Notes: generated by a model from the letters alone, not told the origin. A stretch of 64,000 nt of DNA from NVTR01 sp036479015 (GCA_036479015.1 JAZGFB010000011.1:1-64000), one strand, 5' to 3'. Counted from the first letter of the stretch, positions 8,196 through 17,829 are shown. Made by a program: numbers and translations.

Positions 8196-9888
8196 CGGCC
8201 AGCGATATCGGGTCAGCGCCCTCTTCTTGCAGCACCAGATCAAGCCCCACCTCCAACTTGCGCCGGATGCGGGTGGCATCAACGTCTTCTGGTTCAAATG
8301 ACAGCGCCCGGTTCCACTGGAACTGCGCCTCTCTTATGCGCCCGACAGACCAATACACATCGCCCAGATGATCGTTGATGATGGGGTCAACCGGCATCAA
8401 CTCTGCCGCGCGTTCCATATGGCCAACCGCTTCGGGGTAACGGCCAAGCCGGTACAGGATCCAACCAAGTGAATCCGTAATATACCCGTCATTGGGCCGC
8501 GCCTGCACGGCCCTTTCAATCATTGAAAGCGCCTCGTCCAGGTTGACCTGCATTTCGACAAACGAATAGCCCAGATAATTCAACACCTGCGGCTGATCCG
8601 GCTGCAACTTTAGCGCCAGCCTGAAATCAGCCTCGGCCTGATCCCAGAGATCCAAACGCTCATTTGCAATTCCGCGGGTGTAATACAGCAACCAATGTGA
8701 TGGTTCTGGTGCACCATATAGGGCAACCGCGCGGTCATAGGATTTGACGGCATCGCCATAGCGCTTTAGCCGCCGGTAATCGTTTCCCAGCGTGACATGG
8801 ACATTTGGCAGTTGTGCATGGCTTTCTGACAGCTGTTCCAGCACTTCTATTGCGGCGTCGGTATTGCCCGACAGCCGCAGCGCCTCGGCCCGGCCCAATT
8901 CGGCCACATGGTACGACGGATCAGCACGCGAAATTCGGTCATAGGCGGCTGTCGCCAGTTCATAACGCCCCATTTGCTCTAGCAGCTGGGCCGTCAGCAA
9001 AATTGAATCTACATGATCATCGCGCAGGTATTCTGCCACACGGGTGTAAAGCAATGTGTAGCCGTCATTTGCTTCACCCAGCAACGCGCCAGCAACACCG
9101 TAGAACACCTCTGACAACCCGTCACGTGCACTGGAAACCGCTGTATAAGGTACCGTTTCCCCGGCATTTAGGTGTTCCCTGACTGCGGCCAATGCCGGGT
9201 CAGTTGCGTTTCCATTCACGGTATCAATAAGCGCCATGGCATCTGCATTGCGCTCAAGCTGGCTTAGAATTTGAGCATGGGCAATAATACCCCGCCGGGT
9301 GGGTGGTATGGATGCCCCCGTCGTGCCGGACAAAATATCGTCGGCACCTTCAAAGTCACCAACAAAGGCCAGGGCAAGTGCGCGGTGGTATTCACCAAAA
9401 CTCTGCGATCCAGGGGTTTGCGACACCTCGCGGAACTTGGCCAGCGCGTTGGTCATATTTCCCTGACCGACCAAAACCCATGCCAGCGCCAAGCCGTCAA
9501 CCAACGGGCCTGCCACCTCGCCATTGCTTAATAATGTGCCAGCAACATCGTAATTTCCGGCATCTGCGGCTTCAACCAACAGCAACATATTCGCGATCGG
9601 AAAATCTTGCTCCAGCCCAACCAGCCGGCGCGACACCGCCAGCGCCCGTTCAATATCACCCTTTGCCAAAAACGCGATGATGGTGTTTTCCAACAGCTCT
9701 ATATTGGTAGGATCATTCACCAATGCCCGTGTGTAATATTTTGCCGCCTCTGAGTAATCGTTCTGAGAAAACGCCTGGCGCGCGGCCAGATACGCCCCCG
9801 AAAACCCGTCGGAAATTGCAGGGGTGGCGGCCAACAGGCTTGCAACCCAGCCCGCAGCAACGCCAAGGCGTAATTTTCTGGTGAACAA
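8185..9888 (-). CDS. Exported tetratricopeptide-repeat protein
   Basis: A 567-residue protein. The first 26 or so residues form a Sec signal peptide (positively charged MFTRKLR, hydrophobic core, TPAIS-DGF cleavage-like site), so it should act in the periplasm or at the outer membrane. The rest is a string of TPR units, for example AAKYYTRALVNDPTN, AVKSYDRAVALYG, AEADFRLALKLQPDQP and AVGHMERAAELMPVDP. TPR arrays hold protein partners; no enzyme motif is present. Similar exported TPR proteins sit next to ispE in other Rhodobacterales, and their role is not established. Confidence 0.85.
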   Translation of the reverse strand: MFTRKLRLGVAAGWVASLLAATPAISDGFSGAYLAARQAFSQNDYSEAAKYYTRALVNDPTNIELLENTIIAFLAKGDIERALAVSRRLVGLEQDFPIANMLLLVEAADAGNYDVAGTLLSNGEVAGPLVDGLALAWVLVGQGNMTNALAKFREVSQTPGSQSFGEYHRALALAFVGDFEGADDILSGTTGASIPPTRRGIIAHAQILSQLERNADAMALIDTVNGNATDPALAAVREHLNAGETVPYTAVSSARDGLSEVFYGVAGALLGEANDGYTLLYTRVAEYLRDDHVDSILLTAQLLEQMGRYELATAAYDRISRADPSYHVAELGRAEALRLSGNTDAAIEVLEQLSESHAQLPNVHVTLGNDYRRLKRYGDAVKSYDRAVALYGAPEPSHWLLYYTRGIANERLDLWDQAEADFRLALKLQPDQPQVLNYLGYSFVEMQVNLDEALSMIERAVQARPNDGYITDSLGWILYRLGRYPEAVGHMERAAELMPVDPIINDHLGDVYWSVGRIREAQFQWNRALSFEPEDVDATRIRRKLEVGLDLVLQEEGADPISLADDG

Positions 9889-9988
9889 GTGCGGCTCCTA
9901 TTGCGGGGTGGATACAGGCATTACCTAATGCGCAATGATAACAAAAACAATATTATCAAGCATTTGTCATGCCCCGGTGGCACCGGGG

Positions 9989-11641
9989 CTACATATTCGG
10001 ATAATTTGGCCCATCCCCGCCTTGGGGCACGGTCCAGGTAATGTTTTCGCTCGGGTCTTTGATGTCACAGGTCTTGCAGTGCACACAGTTTTGGAAATTT
10101 ATCACAAATTTCTGCCCATCCGCGCCATCAGACACCACCTCATAGACCCCCGCCGGGCAATACCGCTGCGCCGGTTCAGCATAGTTCGCCAAATTCACAG
10201 AGATCGGGATATCCGGGTCGGCCAGATGCAGGTGGGCAGGCTGGCTTTCTTCGTGGTTTGTCATGGCAAAGCTGACATTGGTCAGCCGGTCAAAGCTTAG
10301 GGTACCATCGGGTTTCGGGTATTCAATTGGCTTGTGCATATCGGCAGGGTCCGTCGACTGTGCGTCGGATTTGCCGTGCTTTAGCGTGCCAAACAGCGAA
10401 AACCGAAAAATTGTCTGAAACCACATATCAAACCCGCCCAGAACCAACCCAACCGAAAGCCCCCAGCGGCCATTCATTGGCGCCACGTTGCGCACTGTAT
10501 TCAGGTCTTTTCCCACTGGCCCCGTGCGCAGTTGCGCGTCATAATCTGCCAGCTCATCGCCCTGGCGTCCGTCCTTTATGGCCCCATACGCCGCCTGGGC
10601 CGCCGAAATGCCGGACAGCATGGCGTTATGATTGCCCTTGATCCGCGGCAGGTTCACCAACCCCGCAGAACACCCCAGCAGCGCGCCACCGGGAAACACG
10701 GTTTTCGGAATGGATTGCAGCCCACCCTTGGTGACAGCACGCGCCCCATAAGCCACCCGTTTGCCGCCCTTTAGCAGGTCCGCAAGCATCGGATGGTGCT
10801 TGAACTGTTGAAACGCCCGATACGGGTTGAAATATGGGTTTTTGTAATTCAGGTCGGCAATGAAACCGACATAAACTTGGTTGTTGTCCAAGTGGTAAAT
10901 GAACGACCCGCCGCCCTGTTTCCAACCCATGGGCCACCCCATGGTATGGGTAACGGTGCCCTCACGGTGCTTTTTGGGGTCAATTTCCCAAATTTCCTTC
11001 ATTCCCAGGCCAAATTTGGCAACATCACTGCCCCGGTCCAGGTCGTATCTTGCGATAACTTCCTTTGAAAGCGAGCCCCGCACACCTTCCGACAGGAACA
11101 CATATTTCCCGTACAGCTCCATGCCCGGCTCATAGGCATCCGAAGGCGTGCCATCAGCGTTTTTGCCAAACTCGCCCGCAACAACGCCTTTCACTTCGCC
11201 CTGATCGCCAAACACCAATTCAGAACACGCCATACCAGGGAAAATTTCAACGCCCAGATCTTCCGCCTGTTCCGCCAGCCACCGGCACACATTGCCCATG
11301 GAAACGATGTAATTACCGTGGTTATTCATAAGCGGCGGCAACAGAAAATTCGGCAATCTTAACTTGCCCGCCGACCCCATCAAATAAAACTGATCGCGCT
11401 TAACGGCCACGGTGACAGGTGCACCCTTTGATTTCCAATCAGGGATCAACGCCGTCAACCCTGATGGGTCCAAAACCGCGCCCGACAGGATATGCGCGCC
11501 AACCTCAGAACCCTTTTCCAGAACGACAACGTTCAATTCACTGTCCAGTTGCTTTAGCCGGATCGCAGCCGACAACCCAGCAGGCCCAGCGCCAACAACA
11601 ACAACATCATATTCCATCGACTCTCGTTCAATATTGGTCAT
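9989..11641 (-). CDS. Electron transfer flavoprotein-ubiquinone oxidoreductase
   Basis: A 550-residue flavo-iron-sulfur protein, the full length of the family. It has an N-terminal FAD dinucleotide fold, VVVVGAGPAGLSAAIRL, and a C-terminal [4Fe-4S] region with CPAGVYE and NCVHCKTCDIKDP. It passes electrons from acyl-CoA dehydrogenases, via ETF, into the ubiquinone pool at the inner membrane. This fits with the acyl-CoA dehydrogenase at about 21 kb and the quinone genes in the window. An AAGGG site five bases before the ATG supports the chosen start. A GC-rich perfect hairpin covers the stop codon (about 9970-9990). Confidence 0.95.
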   Translation of the reverse strand: MTNIERESMEYDVVVVGAGPAGLSAAIRLKQLDSELNVVVLEKGSEVGAHILSGAVLDPSGLTALIPDWKSKGAPVTVAVKRDQFYLMGSAGKLRLPNFLLPPLMNNHGNYIVSMGNVCRWLAEQAEDLGVEIFPGMACSELVFGDQGEVKGVVAGEFGKNADGTPSDAYEPGMELYGKYVFLSEGVRGSLSKEVIARYDLDRGSDVAKFGLGMKEIWEIDPKKHREGTVTHTMGWPMGWKQGGGSFIYHLDNNQVYVGFIADLNYKNPYFNPYRAFQQFKHHPMLADLLKGGKRVAYGARAVTKGGLQSIPKTVFPGGALLGCSAGLVNLPRIKGNHNAMLSGISAAQAAYGAIKDGRQGDELADYDAQLRTGPVGKDLNTVRNVAPMNGRWGLSVGLVLGGFDMWFQTIFRFSLFGTLKHGKSDAQSTDPADMHKPIEYPKPDGTLSFDRLTNVSFAMTNHEESQPAHLHLADPDIPISVNLANYAEPAQRYCPAGVYEVVSDGADGQKFVINFQNCVHCKTCDIKDPSENITWTVPQGGDGPNYPNM

Positions 11642-11944
11642 AATATCCCTTAGCCTTTTATGCGTTGTCGCATGTTGGTGTCCCTGTCTAAATCTCGTTA
11701 TCTAACCATTGGGATGGGGTCAATATTATTCCCAATAACATCTTATTTGGGCAATAAAATTGCTTTGCCAGCGCTGCCTGAAACCAAACGCCCGTGATCC
11801 GGCGCGCCAAAAACTTGCCTGCCGCCTATGCTCGCGGGGCTACATGATGCCGCCTATATCACATTGATGCTATTGACTTTGGTAACCCCAGTTGGGTTAA
11901 GAACGGTTCGTTGCCTTATTCCCTAAAAACAGATCTGGGCTGAG
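11642..11944. promoter_or_regulatory. Divergent promoter region between ETF-QO and greA genes
   Basis: About 300 bases without a gene, upstream of both neighbours. It holds an imperfect AT-rich inverted repeat at 11726-11757 (ttattcccaataa against ttatttgggcaataa). I see no tRNA or small-RNA structure and no clear sigma-70 boxes, so the regulatory role is inferred from position only. Confidence 0.35.
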
Positions 11945-12415
11945 ATGGAAAAAATACCAATGACACCTGCGGGTCACGCCGCATTAAATGCTGAACTAAA
12001 GCTGCTAAAGTCGGTTGAACGCCCCGCTATCATCAAAGCGGTGGCCGAAGCACGTGACCACGGCGACCTTTCAGAAAACGCAGAATACCATTCTGCCCGT
12101 GAAAAGCATTCCTTCATCGAAGGCCGGATAAAAGAGCTGGACGGAACCTTGGGCCGCTCAGAGGTCATCGACCCCAAATCCCTGTCAGGCACCATAAAAT
12201 TTGGCGCGACCGTCACCATCGTTGACGAAGATACTGATCTGGAAAAAACCTACCAGGTCGTGGGCGAACCCGAGGCCGACATCGAAGCCTTAAAGCTGAA
12301 CATCAAATCACCCCTGGCGCGGGCACTTATTGGCAAAGACGTTGGCGACAGCGTAGAAGTGCGCACGCCGGGCGGCGATAAATCCTATGAAATTCTGTCG
12401 ATCAAATTTGTGTAG
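11945..12415 (+). CDS. greA: Transcription elongation factor GreA
   Basis: A 156-residue protein of standard GreA length. The N-terminal coiled coil contains ARDHGDLSENAEYHSAREKHSFIEGRI, whose acidic tip (DLSENAEY) inserts in the RNA polymerase secondary channel to trigger transcript cleavage. The C-terminal FKBP-like domain carries GATVTIVDEDT and ends with the YEILSIKFV strand. It relieves backtracked polymerase. The ATG at 11945 is followed by MTPAGHAALNAELK, the usual GreA start. A gene of unknown function follows 21 bases downstream. Confidence 0.97.
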   Translation: MEKIPMTPAGHAALNAELKLLKSVERPAIIKAVAEARDHGDLSENAEYHSAREKHSFIEGRIKELDGTLGRSEVIDPKSLSGTIKFGATVTIVDEDTDLEKTYQVVGEPEADIEALKLNIKSPLARALIGKDVGDSVEVRTPGGDKSYEILSIKFV

Positions 12416-12436
12416 CAAAAATATGGGGCACCCGGG

Positions 12437-13471
12437 ATGAGCGAACCGGACACACAAAAACCGATCGAGCTTGGCATTTTTTCAAGGCGCGGCGACACGC
12501 CTCAATTTTCAACAACCGAGGTTGTCGCCAGTGGCCTGTCGGTGTTTTGGCTGCTGGCCGTAACGCTGTTTTTTGTGTTCGCCGGTGGTGTGCGCGCCGA
12601 TGGAACACCCCGCGTCGATACCCTGCGATTTGTCATGACAGTCATTGCTGTGTTTATGCCTGTGGCCCTGATCTGGGTTGCCGCGGTGACATCCAAAAGC
12701 AACCGGATCATACGCGAAGAATCCGAGCGTCTGCAAACGGTGATCAATGCCATGCGCCACAGCCATATCCAGCAACAACAATCCGGTATTCTTGACATAA
12801 AGCCAGCGGTCGAACAAAAACTGGATGATTTGGCGGCAGCCCAGCGCAAAACCGAAACCGTGCTGTCTACTTTCAGCTCAATTCGACCTCAGATTGAACA
12901 GCAAGCCTCCCATCATAGGGCGGCCCTTTCAACACCGGCGGCACCGCACCAGGCGCAGGCATCGCTTGAATTGGGCACACCCGCTGACGCCATCGGCACG
13001 CCGCTGTCGGTTGCAGATTTCATTCGTGCCTTGCACTTCCCTGAATCAGCTGATGACAAAGAAGGGTTTCGCGCCCTTCGCGGTGCGCTCCAGGATCGTA
13101 ATATTTCCCAGCTTATTCAGGCCGCCCAAGACGTGCTGACCCTATTGTCACAGGACGGCATATATATGGATGACCTAACGCCAGATCGGGCGCGCCCGGA
13201 AATCTGGCGCCGATTTGCCCAGGGTGAACGGGGCAAGCCAATCGCGGTTATCGGCGGAATACGTGATCGTTCCAGCCTGGCACTGGCCGCCGGACGCATG
13301 CGGCAAGATCCTATTTTTCGCGATTCAGTTCACCACTTTATCCGGCGCTTTGATCAAACATTTGCCGAGTTTGAAAAAACCGCCAGTGATCAGGAAATCG
13401 CCGAGCTGGCTGAAACCCGCAGCGCCCGCGCCTTTATGCTGCTGGGCCGCACCGCCGGGACATTTGATTAA
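12437..13471 (+). CDS. Conserved membrane protein of unknown function
   Basis: A 344-residue protein I cannot assign to a named family. Two hydrophobic segments near residues 33-52 and 68-86 should anchor it in the inner membrane. A charged, Gln-rich helix (about 95-150) that looks like a coiled coil follows, then a Pro/Ala-rich linker and a compact C-terminal domain (about 190-340). No catalytic motif stands out. It follows greA by 21 bases and may share its transcript. The protein resembles conserved hypotheticals of Rhodobacterales in general layout, but this is from memory. Confidence 0.7.
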   Translation: MSEPDTQKPIELGIFSRRGDTPQFSTTEVVASGLSVFWLLAVTLFFVFAGGVRADGTPRVDTLRFVMTVIAVFMPVALIWVAAVTSKSNRIIREESERLQTVINAMRHSHIQQQQSGILDIKPAVEQKLDDLAAAQRKTETVLSTFSSIRPQIEQQASHHRAALSTPAAPHQAQASLELGTPADAIGTPLSVADFIRALHFPESADDKEGFRALRGALQDRNISQLIQAAQDVLTLLSQDGIYMDDLTPDRARPEIWRRFAQGERGKPIAVIGGIRDRSSLALAAGRMRQDPIFRDSVHHFIRRFDQTFAEFEKTASDQEIAELAETRSARAFMLLGRTAGTFD

Positions 13472-13480
13472 CACACGCCC

Positions 13481-15250
13481 CTAAAGGCCAAAGCTTGAAT
13501 AGGGAATATAGCGCACCGGATCGCCCGGTTCTATCTGCCGCGCGCCATCCCCCAACTCAACCAGCCCGTCGGCCCAACTTAGCCCCGACACCCGCCCAGA
13601 CCCTTCTGAGCCGAAAACCTCGACCCTGCCGTTTGCGGTGATCCGGGCGCGCAAATATTCCCGACGTCCGGGCTTTTTCTGCTTGGAAAACCCGGCTGGC
13701 ACCTCATAGCCCGTTGGCTCCAACCACCTACCCCCAGCCAGAACCGACAGCGCCGGGCGCGCAAATATCAACGTGCATATCAGCGCCGCAACCGGGTTTC
13801 CCGGCAGCCCAAAAACCGGTGTGTTCTTCCACATCCCCAATGCCAGCGGCCGACCGGGCTTTATGGCAATCCGCCAGGTAAACAGCCCCCCCGCCTGACC
13901 CAGCAGCGCCGACAAATGGTCCTCATCACCAACCGATGCCCCGCCCGAGGTCCAGATAACATCCGCCTCACTGGCCGCGCGATCCAGCCGCGATGCAATT
14001 TCACCGGGGTCATCACGTGCATGTTCCAGATCAACCGGGCAATAGCCCCATTGCTTGGCCAGCCCCAGCAACATTGGCCGGTTCGCGTCATAGGTTTGTG
14101 AACTGGCAGCATCACTTCCCGCAGGTACAATTTCATCCCCGGTTGATAAAACCCCGACCCGCAGCTTTTTAAATACGGGCACATCTGCAACCCCAACTGC
14201 CGACAACAGGGCAAGCTCGGGCGCGCGCAAACGTTGGCCAGCAGACAACGCCAATTCACCGGCAGAAACATCTTCCCCAGCCGCGCGGGTATTGGCCCCC
14301 GCCCTGACCGCGCCGTCAAATTGCACAGCATGCGCGCTGCAAGTCACATCCTCTTGCAACACCACCGTATCCACACCGCCTGGCAGCAGCGCACCGGTCA
14401 AAATGCGCACGGCTTGCCCAGCGGGCACAGCCCCTAAAAATGGGGCCCCGGCAGCTGCCCGATCCGCTAACAAAGGTAATATGTTCTTGCCGCTGGTTAT
14501 GCAGGCACCGGCATGGGCAAACCCATAGCCATCAACCGCTGAATTTGCCGCAGGCGGGTTGGCGCGGGGGGCTGCAATATCCTGCGCCAGCACCCTGCCA
14601 ATACCCTGGCAAACCGGCAGCACTTCATCCGCCACACAGCACTGCATATTGCCGCGCAACGTCGCCAAAGCGGTGTCCACTGGTATCCAGTCAACACCCG
14701 CCGGAAGCGCAAAACAATCATTGCGCAACTGTGTGGTTTTTGGCGACTTATACGCCACCAAAGCCACCGCCGACAGGATAAACCCGGCAATCGCCGCGGT
14801 GTCGTTTAGATCGATACAGGGCACATCAACATCGCCCGGATCAACATCACCGGCAATTGCCAGCACATTTGGGTCATCCGGGGCAATCAGCATCGCGCCG
14901 TTCACCACCCGGTGCACTTCCATTTTTGGATGTGCCCCCCGCTTAAAACCTTCCACCAGCACCAGATCAACCGGTGCCAGCTTTTCAAGCAATGCGTCCA
15001 ACGGCGGCTCTTCATCCCCGGCGATTTCATGCATCAATGCCCACCTGCGCGCCGACGCCAGCAACACCTCTTGCGCCCCGGCCATGCGGTGGCGATGGCT
15101 GTCTTTACCGGGCTGGTCGACATCAAAGGAATGGTGCGCATGTTTGATGGTTGAAACACTGAAACCACGGCCGGTTATTTCGGCCACCAGCCGCTCCATC
15201 AGCCCGGTTTTTCCGGCATTTTTCCAGCCGATAACTCCAAAAATTTTCAT
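13481..15250 (-). CDS. Fused MobB-MoeA: molybdopterin-guanine dinucleotide adaptor plus molybdopterin molybdotransferase
   Basis: A 589-residue two-domain protein. Residues 1-165 match MobB: a P-loop GWKNAGKTGLMERLV, then TIKHAHHSFDVDQPGKDSHR and the LVEGFKR segment. From about 195 to the end the protein is MoeA, with the ADEVLPVCQGIGRVLA start, the ANPPAANSAVDGYGFA loop, the LSTGDEIV motif and the GGASVGDEDHLSALL and FGLPGNPVA segments. MoeA inserts molybdate into adenylated molybdopterin, and MobB assists guanylation by MobA. The stop of mobA overlaps the start by four bases, so mobA and this gene are translationally coupled with fdhD. Similar fusions occur in Rhodobacterales. Confidence 0.9.
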   Translation of the reverse strand: MKIFGVIGWKNAGKTGLMERLVAEITGRGFSVSTIKHAHHSFDVDQPGKDSHRHRMAGAQEVLLASARRWALMHEIAGDEEPPLDALLEKLAPVDLVLVEGFKRGAHPKMEVHRVVNGAMLIAPDDPNVLAIAGDVDPGDVDVPCIDLNDTAAIAGFILSAVALVAYKSPKTTQLRNDCFALPAGVDWIPVDTALATLRGNMQCCVADEVLPVCQGIGRVLAQDIAAPRANPPAANSAVDGYGFAHAGACITSGKNILPLLADRAAAGAPFLGAVPAGQAVRILTGALLPGGVDTVVLQEDVTCSAHAVQFDGAVRAGANTRAAGEDVSAGELALSAGQRLRAPELALLSAVGVADVPVFKKLRVGVLSTGDEIVPAGSDAASSQTYDANRPMLLGLAKQWGYCPVDLEHARDDPGEIASRLDRAASEADVIWTSGGASVGDEDHLSALLGQAGGLFTWRIAIKPGRPLALGMWKNTPVFGLPGNPVAALICTLIFARPALSVLAGGRWLEPTGYEVPAGFSKQKKPGRREYLRARITANGRVEVFGSEGSGRVSGLSWADGLVELGDGARQIEPGDPVRYIPYSSFGL

Positions 15251-15876
15251 CGGCGCGCCGCCAGCTCTGCGCGGGCAATTTCCAGATCACCAGCCGTGTT
15301 GATGTTAAAAAACGGATCATAGCCGCCACTGTCAAAAACCGCCGTGCCAGCGCCATGGCTGTCTGTCCAGGCCACCACTTTTCGCGTGCCCATCAGCAAC
15401 GCATTTTCCAGATCATCACGCAGCGCCGTTGGCCACAGCCCAAAGGTCGGCTGCCGCATCACAGTGCCACCGCGCGCCCGCGTTGCCGCCAGAACAATCT
15501 GCCCAGCCCCCGCCGCCGCGTGCTGCAAATCAACCACCAAACCTGCCGGAAAATGCGGCGTATCTGCTGCCACCGTCACCACCTGATCCGCGCCCAGCCC
15601 AAGGGCCCAATCCATTGCAGCCAACACACCAGCCAACGGCCCGACAAACCCGGAAATCGTGTCGCCAAGCACCGGCAGGCCAAACTTTTCAAACCTGTCC
15701 GCAGGCCCATTGGCGTTCAGCGCCAGCCCCGACACCTGCGGCGTTATCCTGTCAATCACATGCCCAAGGATCGGCCTGTCGCCAAGCTGTAACAACGCCT
15801 TGTCACCGCCCCCCATCCGGCGCGACTGGCCACCGGCCAAAATGACACCGGGAATGTTTTCAAAACCATCTCTCAC
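15247..15876 (-). CDS. mobA: Molybdenum cofactor guanylyltransferase
   Basis: A 209-residue nucleotidyltransferase that converts Mo-molybdopterin to the guanine dinucleotide form used by DMSO-reductase-family enzymes such as formate dehydrogenase. The GTP site reads LAGGQSRRMGGGDKALLQL near residues 14-32. A VAADTPHFP segment near 101-109 fits the family's VxxDxP metal site. Its start overlaps the fdhD stop by 4 bases and its stop overlaps the mobB-moeA start by 4 bases, so the three genes are one operon. Confidence 0.93.
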   Translation of the reverse strand: MRDGFENIPGVILAGGQSRRMGGGDKALLQLGDRPILGHVIDRITPQVSGLALNANGPADRFEKFGLPVLGDTISGFVGPLAGVLAAMDWALGLGADQVVTVAADTPHFPAGLVVDLQHAAAGAGQIVLAATRARGGTVMRQPTFGLWPTALRDDLENALLMGTRKVVAWTDSHGAGTAVFDSGGYDPFFNINTAGDLEIARAELAARR

Positions 15877-16733
15877 CGCTTTTCCCCCGCCTTATCAGAC
15901 CGCGGTTTAACATCGCGCAACAGCCGCTCTTCACCCGCAAGGCATGAAAACCGCTGCCCGCGCAACCGCCCGATCAGGGTCATGCCAACCTGTTGGGCGA
16001 TCTCGACACCCCAGGCGGTAAACCCGGACCGGGACACCAAAATTGGGATGCCCATATTCGCAGTTTTAATCACCATTTCTGACGTTAACCGCCCAGTGGT
16101 ATACAATATTTTGTCCGCCGGGCTGGTGGCGTTTTGCAGCATCCAGCCAGCCACTTTATCAACCGCATTATGGCGCCCCACGTCTTCCATATAGACCAGC
16201 GGCCGATCCTGCTGGCACAGCACTGTGCCATGTATCGCCCCGGCTTCCAAATACAGGCTGGGGGTGGTGTTGATCTGGTGCGCCAGGGCAAACAACCACG
16301 ACGAGCGCAGCGCGGCGTGGGGCAGGCGCAGCCCCTCCAACCCTTCCATCATGTCACCAAACACAGTGCCCACCGCGCAGCCCGATGTGCGGGTTTTCTT
16401 TTTTAGCTTTTCTTCAAAATTCGTCCCTTGGGACGTGCGCACCACAACGGTTTGGATTTCCGCGTCATAGTGAATGGCATCCACCTCATCGGCGCTGTTT
16501 AGCATGCGCTGATTGCTCAAAAAGCCCAGCGCCAGATATTCAGGGTAATCACCAATGGTCATCGCCGTCACAATTTCCTGACTGTTCAGGAATATGGTCA
16601 GGGGCCGCTCCTCCACAACGCTAACCGATTGCGCAACGCCATGCGCGTCAGTTCCGGTGACAACACGTGTCATATTCGCCAGTCCGGGGTTGGGGGCGAT
16701 CAAATAGTTGGGCTTGGCATCACTGATTGTCAT
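15873..16733 (-). CDS. fdhD: Formate dehydrogenase accessory sulfurtransferase FdhD
   Basis: A 286-residue protein. FdhD delivers sulfur, and probably Mo-bis-MGD, to formate dehydrogenase. The reactive Cys lies in a SGCAVG segment near residues 118-123. Other family marks are EERPLTIFLN, the VEDVGRHNAVDKV-type segment (here MEDVGRHNAVDKV) and a TTGRLTSEMV stretch. The family often has two close Cys residues, whereas only one is visible here. I chose the ATG at 16733 because an AGGAG site lies five bases upstream; a start at 16775 is possible. Formate dehydrogenase structural genes are not in the window. Confidence 0.93.
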   Translation of the reverse strand: MTISDAKPNYLIAPNPGLANMTRVVTGTDAHGVAQSVSVVEERPLTIFLNSQEIVTAMTIGDYPEYLALGFLSNQRMLNSADEVDAIHYDAEIQTVVVRTSQGTNFEEKLKKKTRTSGCAVGTVFGDMMEGLEGLRLPHAALRSSWLFALAHQINTTPSLYLEAGAIHGTVLCQQDRPLVYMEDVGRHNAVDKVAGWMLQNATSPADKILYTTGRLTSEMVIKTANMGIPILVSRSGFTAWGVEIAQQVGMTLIGRLRGQRFSCLAGEERLLRDVKPRSDKAGEKR

Positions 16734-16791
16734 TTGATCTCCTATTGTGGCCACGATATCCAAGGTAGACGGCAAATATTAGGGCCAAGTT

Positions 16792-17502
16792 ATGACAACC
16801 GCTACACCCAAATCAGCATTTTGGTCAGGCTTTCGAAATGGCCTGCCCTTCATCCTTGGGGCAACCCCATTTGGCATGCTGTTTGGCATCTTGGCAACCG
16901 AGGCCGGATTTGACCTGGCACAGGTCATGGGCATGACAATCGTGGTGATCGCCGGGGCGGCCCAGTTCACCGCCTTGGCACAAATGCAAGACAGCGCACC
17001 GGTACTCATGGTGCTGGCGGCCTCATTGGCGGTCAATATGCGCATGGCTATGTATTCCGCGTCCATCGGACCGCATCTTATTGACGCGCCGTTTTGGCAA
17101 CGGGCGGTTGCGGCCTATATCCTGGTCGATAACACCTATGCCGTCGCCATTTCTGAATTTGAAGAACGGCCCCTGCGCCCGGTGCCACAGAAAATGGCAT
17201 TTTATATCGGTTGCGCAATTCCGGCATGGATTTTCTGGTATTTATCAACCTTTGTCGGCGCTCTGTTCGGACAGGCCATTCCCGCCGGGTTCGCGCTGGA
17301 TTTTGCACCGGCAATTGTGTTTCTTGCCCTTGTGGCCCCGATGCTCAAAACCCTGGCCCATGTGGCGGCGGCATTCACGTCGGTGGCACTGGCCCTTGCC
17401 CTGGCATTTTTACCGTTTTCATCCGGCCTGCTCATTGCCGCTGTTTGCGCGATGCTCGTCGGCGCAGAGGTCGAGCGACGGCTAGCAAAGGCTGCCCAAT
17501 GA
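16792..17502 (+). CDS. azlC: AzlC-family branched-chain amino acid exporter, large subunit
   Basis: A 236-residue integral membrane protein with about six hydrophobic segments. It has the family landmark FILGATPFGMLFGILATEAG near the N-terminus and the AAQFTALAQMQDSAPVLMVLAASLAVNMRMAMYSAS region. AzlC pairs with small AzlD to export leucine, isoleucine, valine or related compounds. The azlD start codon overlaps the azlC stop by 4 bases, as usual for this pair. It is transcribed divergently from fdhD. The true substrate cannot be read from sequence. Confidence 0.9.
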   Translation: MTTATPKSAFWSGFRNGLPFILGATPFGMLFGILATEAGFDLAQVMGMTIVVIAGAAQFTALAQMQDSAPVLMVLAASLAVNMRMAMYSASIGPHLIDAPFWQRAVAAYILVDNTYAVAISEFEERPLRPVPQKMAFYIGCAIPAWIFWYLSTFVGALFGQAIPAGFALDFAPAIVFLALVAPMLKTLAHVAAAFTSVALALALAFLPFSSGLLIAAVCAMLVGAEVERRLAKAAQ

Positions 17503-17828
17503 CCTATTCACAGGCCGAAATATGGGCCACCATTATCGTGCTGGGGGTTGGTACTTTTCTCATACGTTTCTCATTCATGGGCGGTTTTGGGCGGGTTAAT
17601 TTGCCCGCCTGGGCACTGCGCCTGCTGCGCTACACGCCAGTTGCGGTACTGCCCGGCCTTGTGGCCCCGCTTATATTGTGGCCCGCCGCCACAGGGGGCA
17701 CCCCGGAAATTTCCAGAATTTCCGCCGCCTTGGTTGCTGTGGCGGTCGGGGTCTATTTCAAGAATGTTCTGGCAGCAATGTTTGCAGGTGGCGCAATGTT
17801 ATACCTGATGCTGTACCTAACCGGCTGA
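17499..17828 (+). CDS. azlD: AzlD-family exporter, small subunit
   Basis: A 109-residue protein with three or four hydrophobic helices, beginning MTYSQAEIWATIIVLGVGTF and containing the family's IRFSFMGG and LRYTPVAVLPGLVAPL stretches. The ATG overlaps the azlC stop (ATGA). It forms the exporter with AzlC in the inner membrane. A longer open frame upstream in this reading frame lies inside azlC and is not real. Confidence 0.9.
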   Translation: MTYSQAEIWATIIVLGVGTFLIRFSFMGGFGRVNLPAWALRLLRYTPVAVLPGLVAPLILWPAATGGTPEISRISAALVAVAVGVYFKNVLAAMFAGGAMLYLMLYLTG

Positions 17829-17829
17829 T

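Noticed and set aside
11726..11757. AT-rich inverted repeat in the ETF-QO/greA gap considered as a terminator or operator
   Set aside because: The stem has bulges and neither strand has a convincing T-run; listed only as part of the intergenic region.
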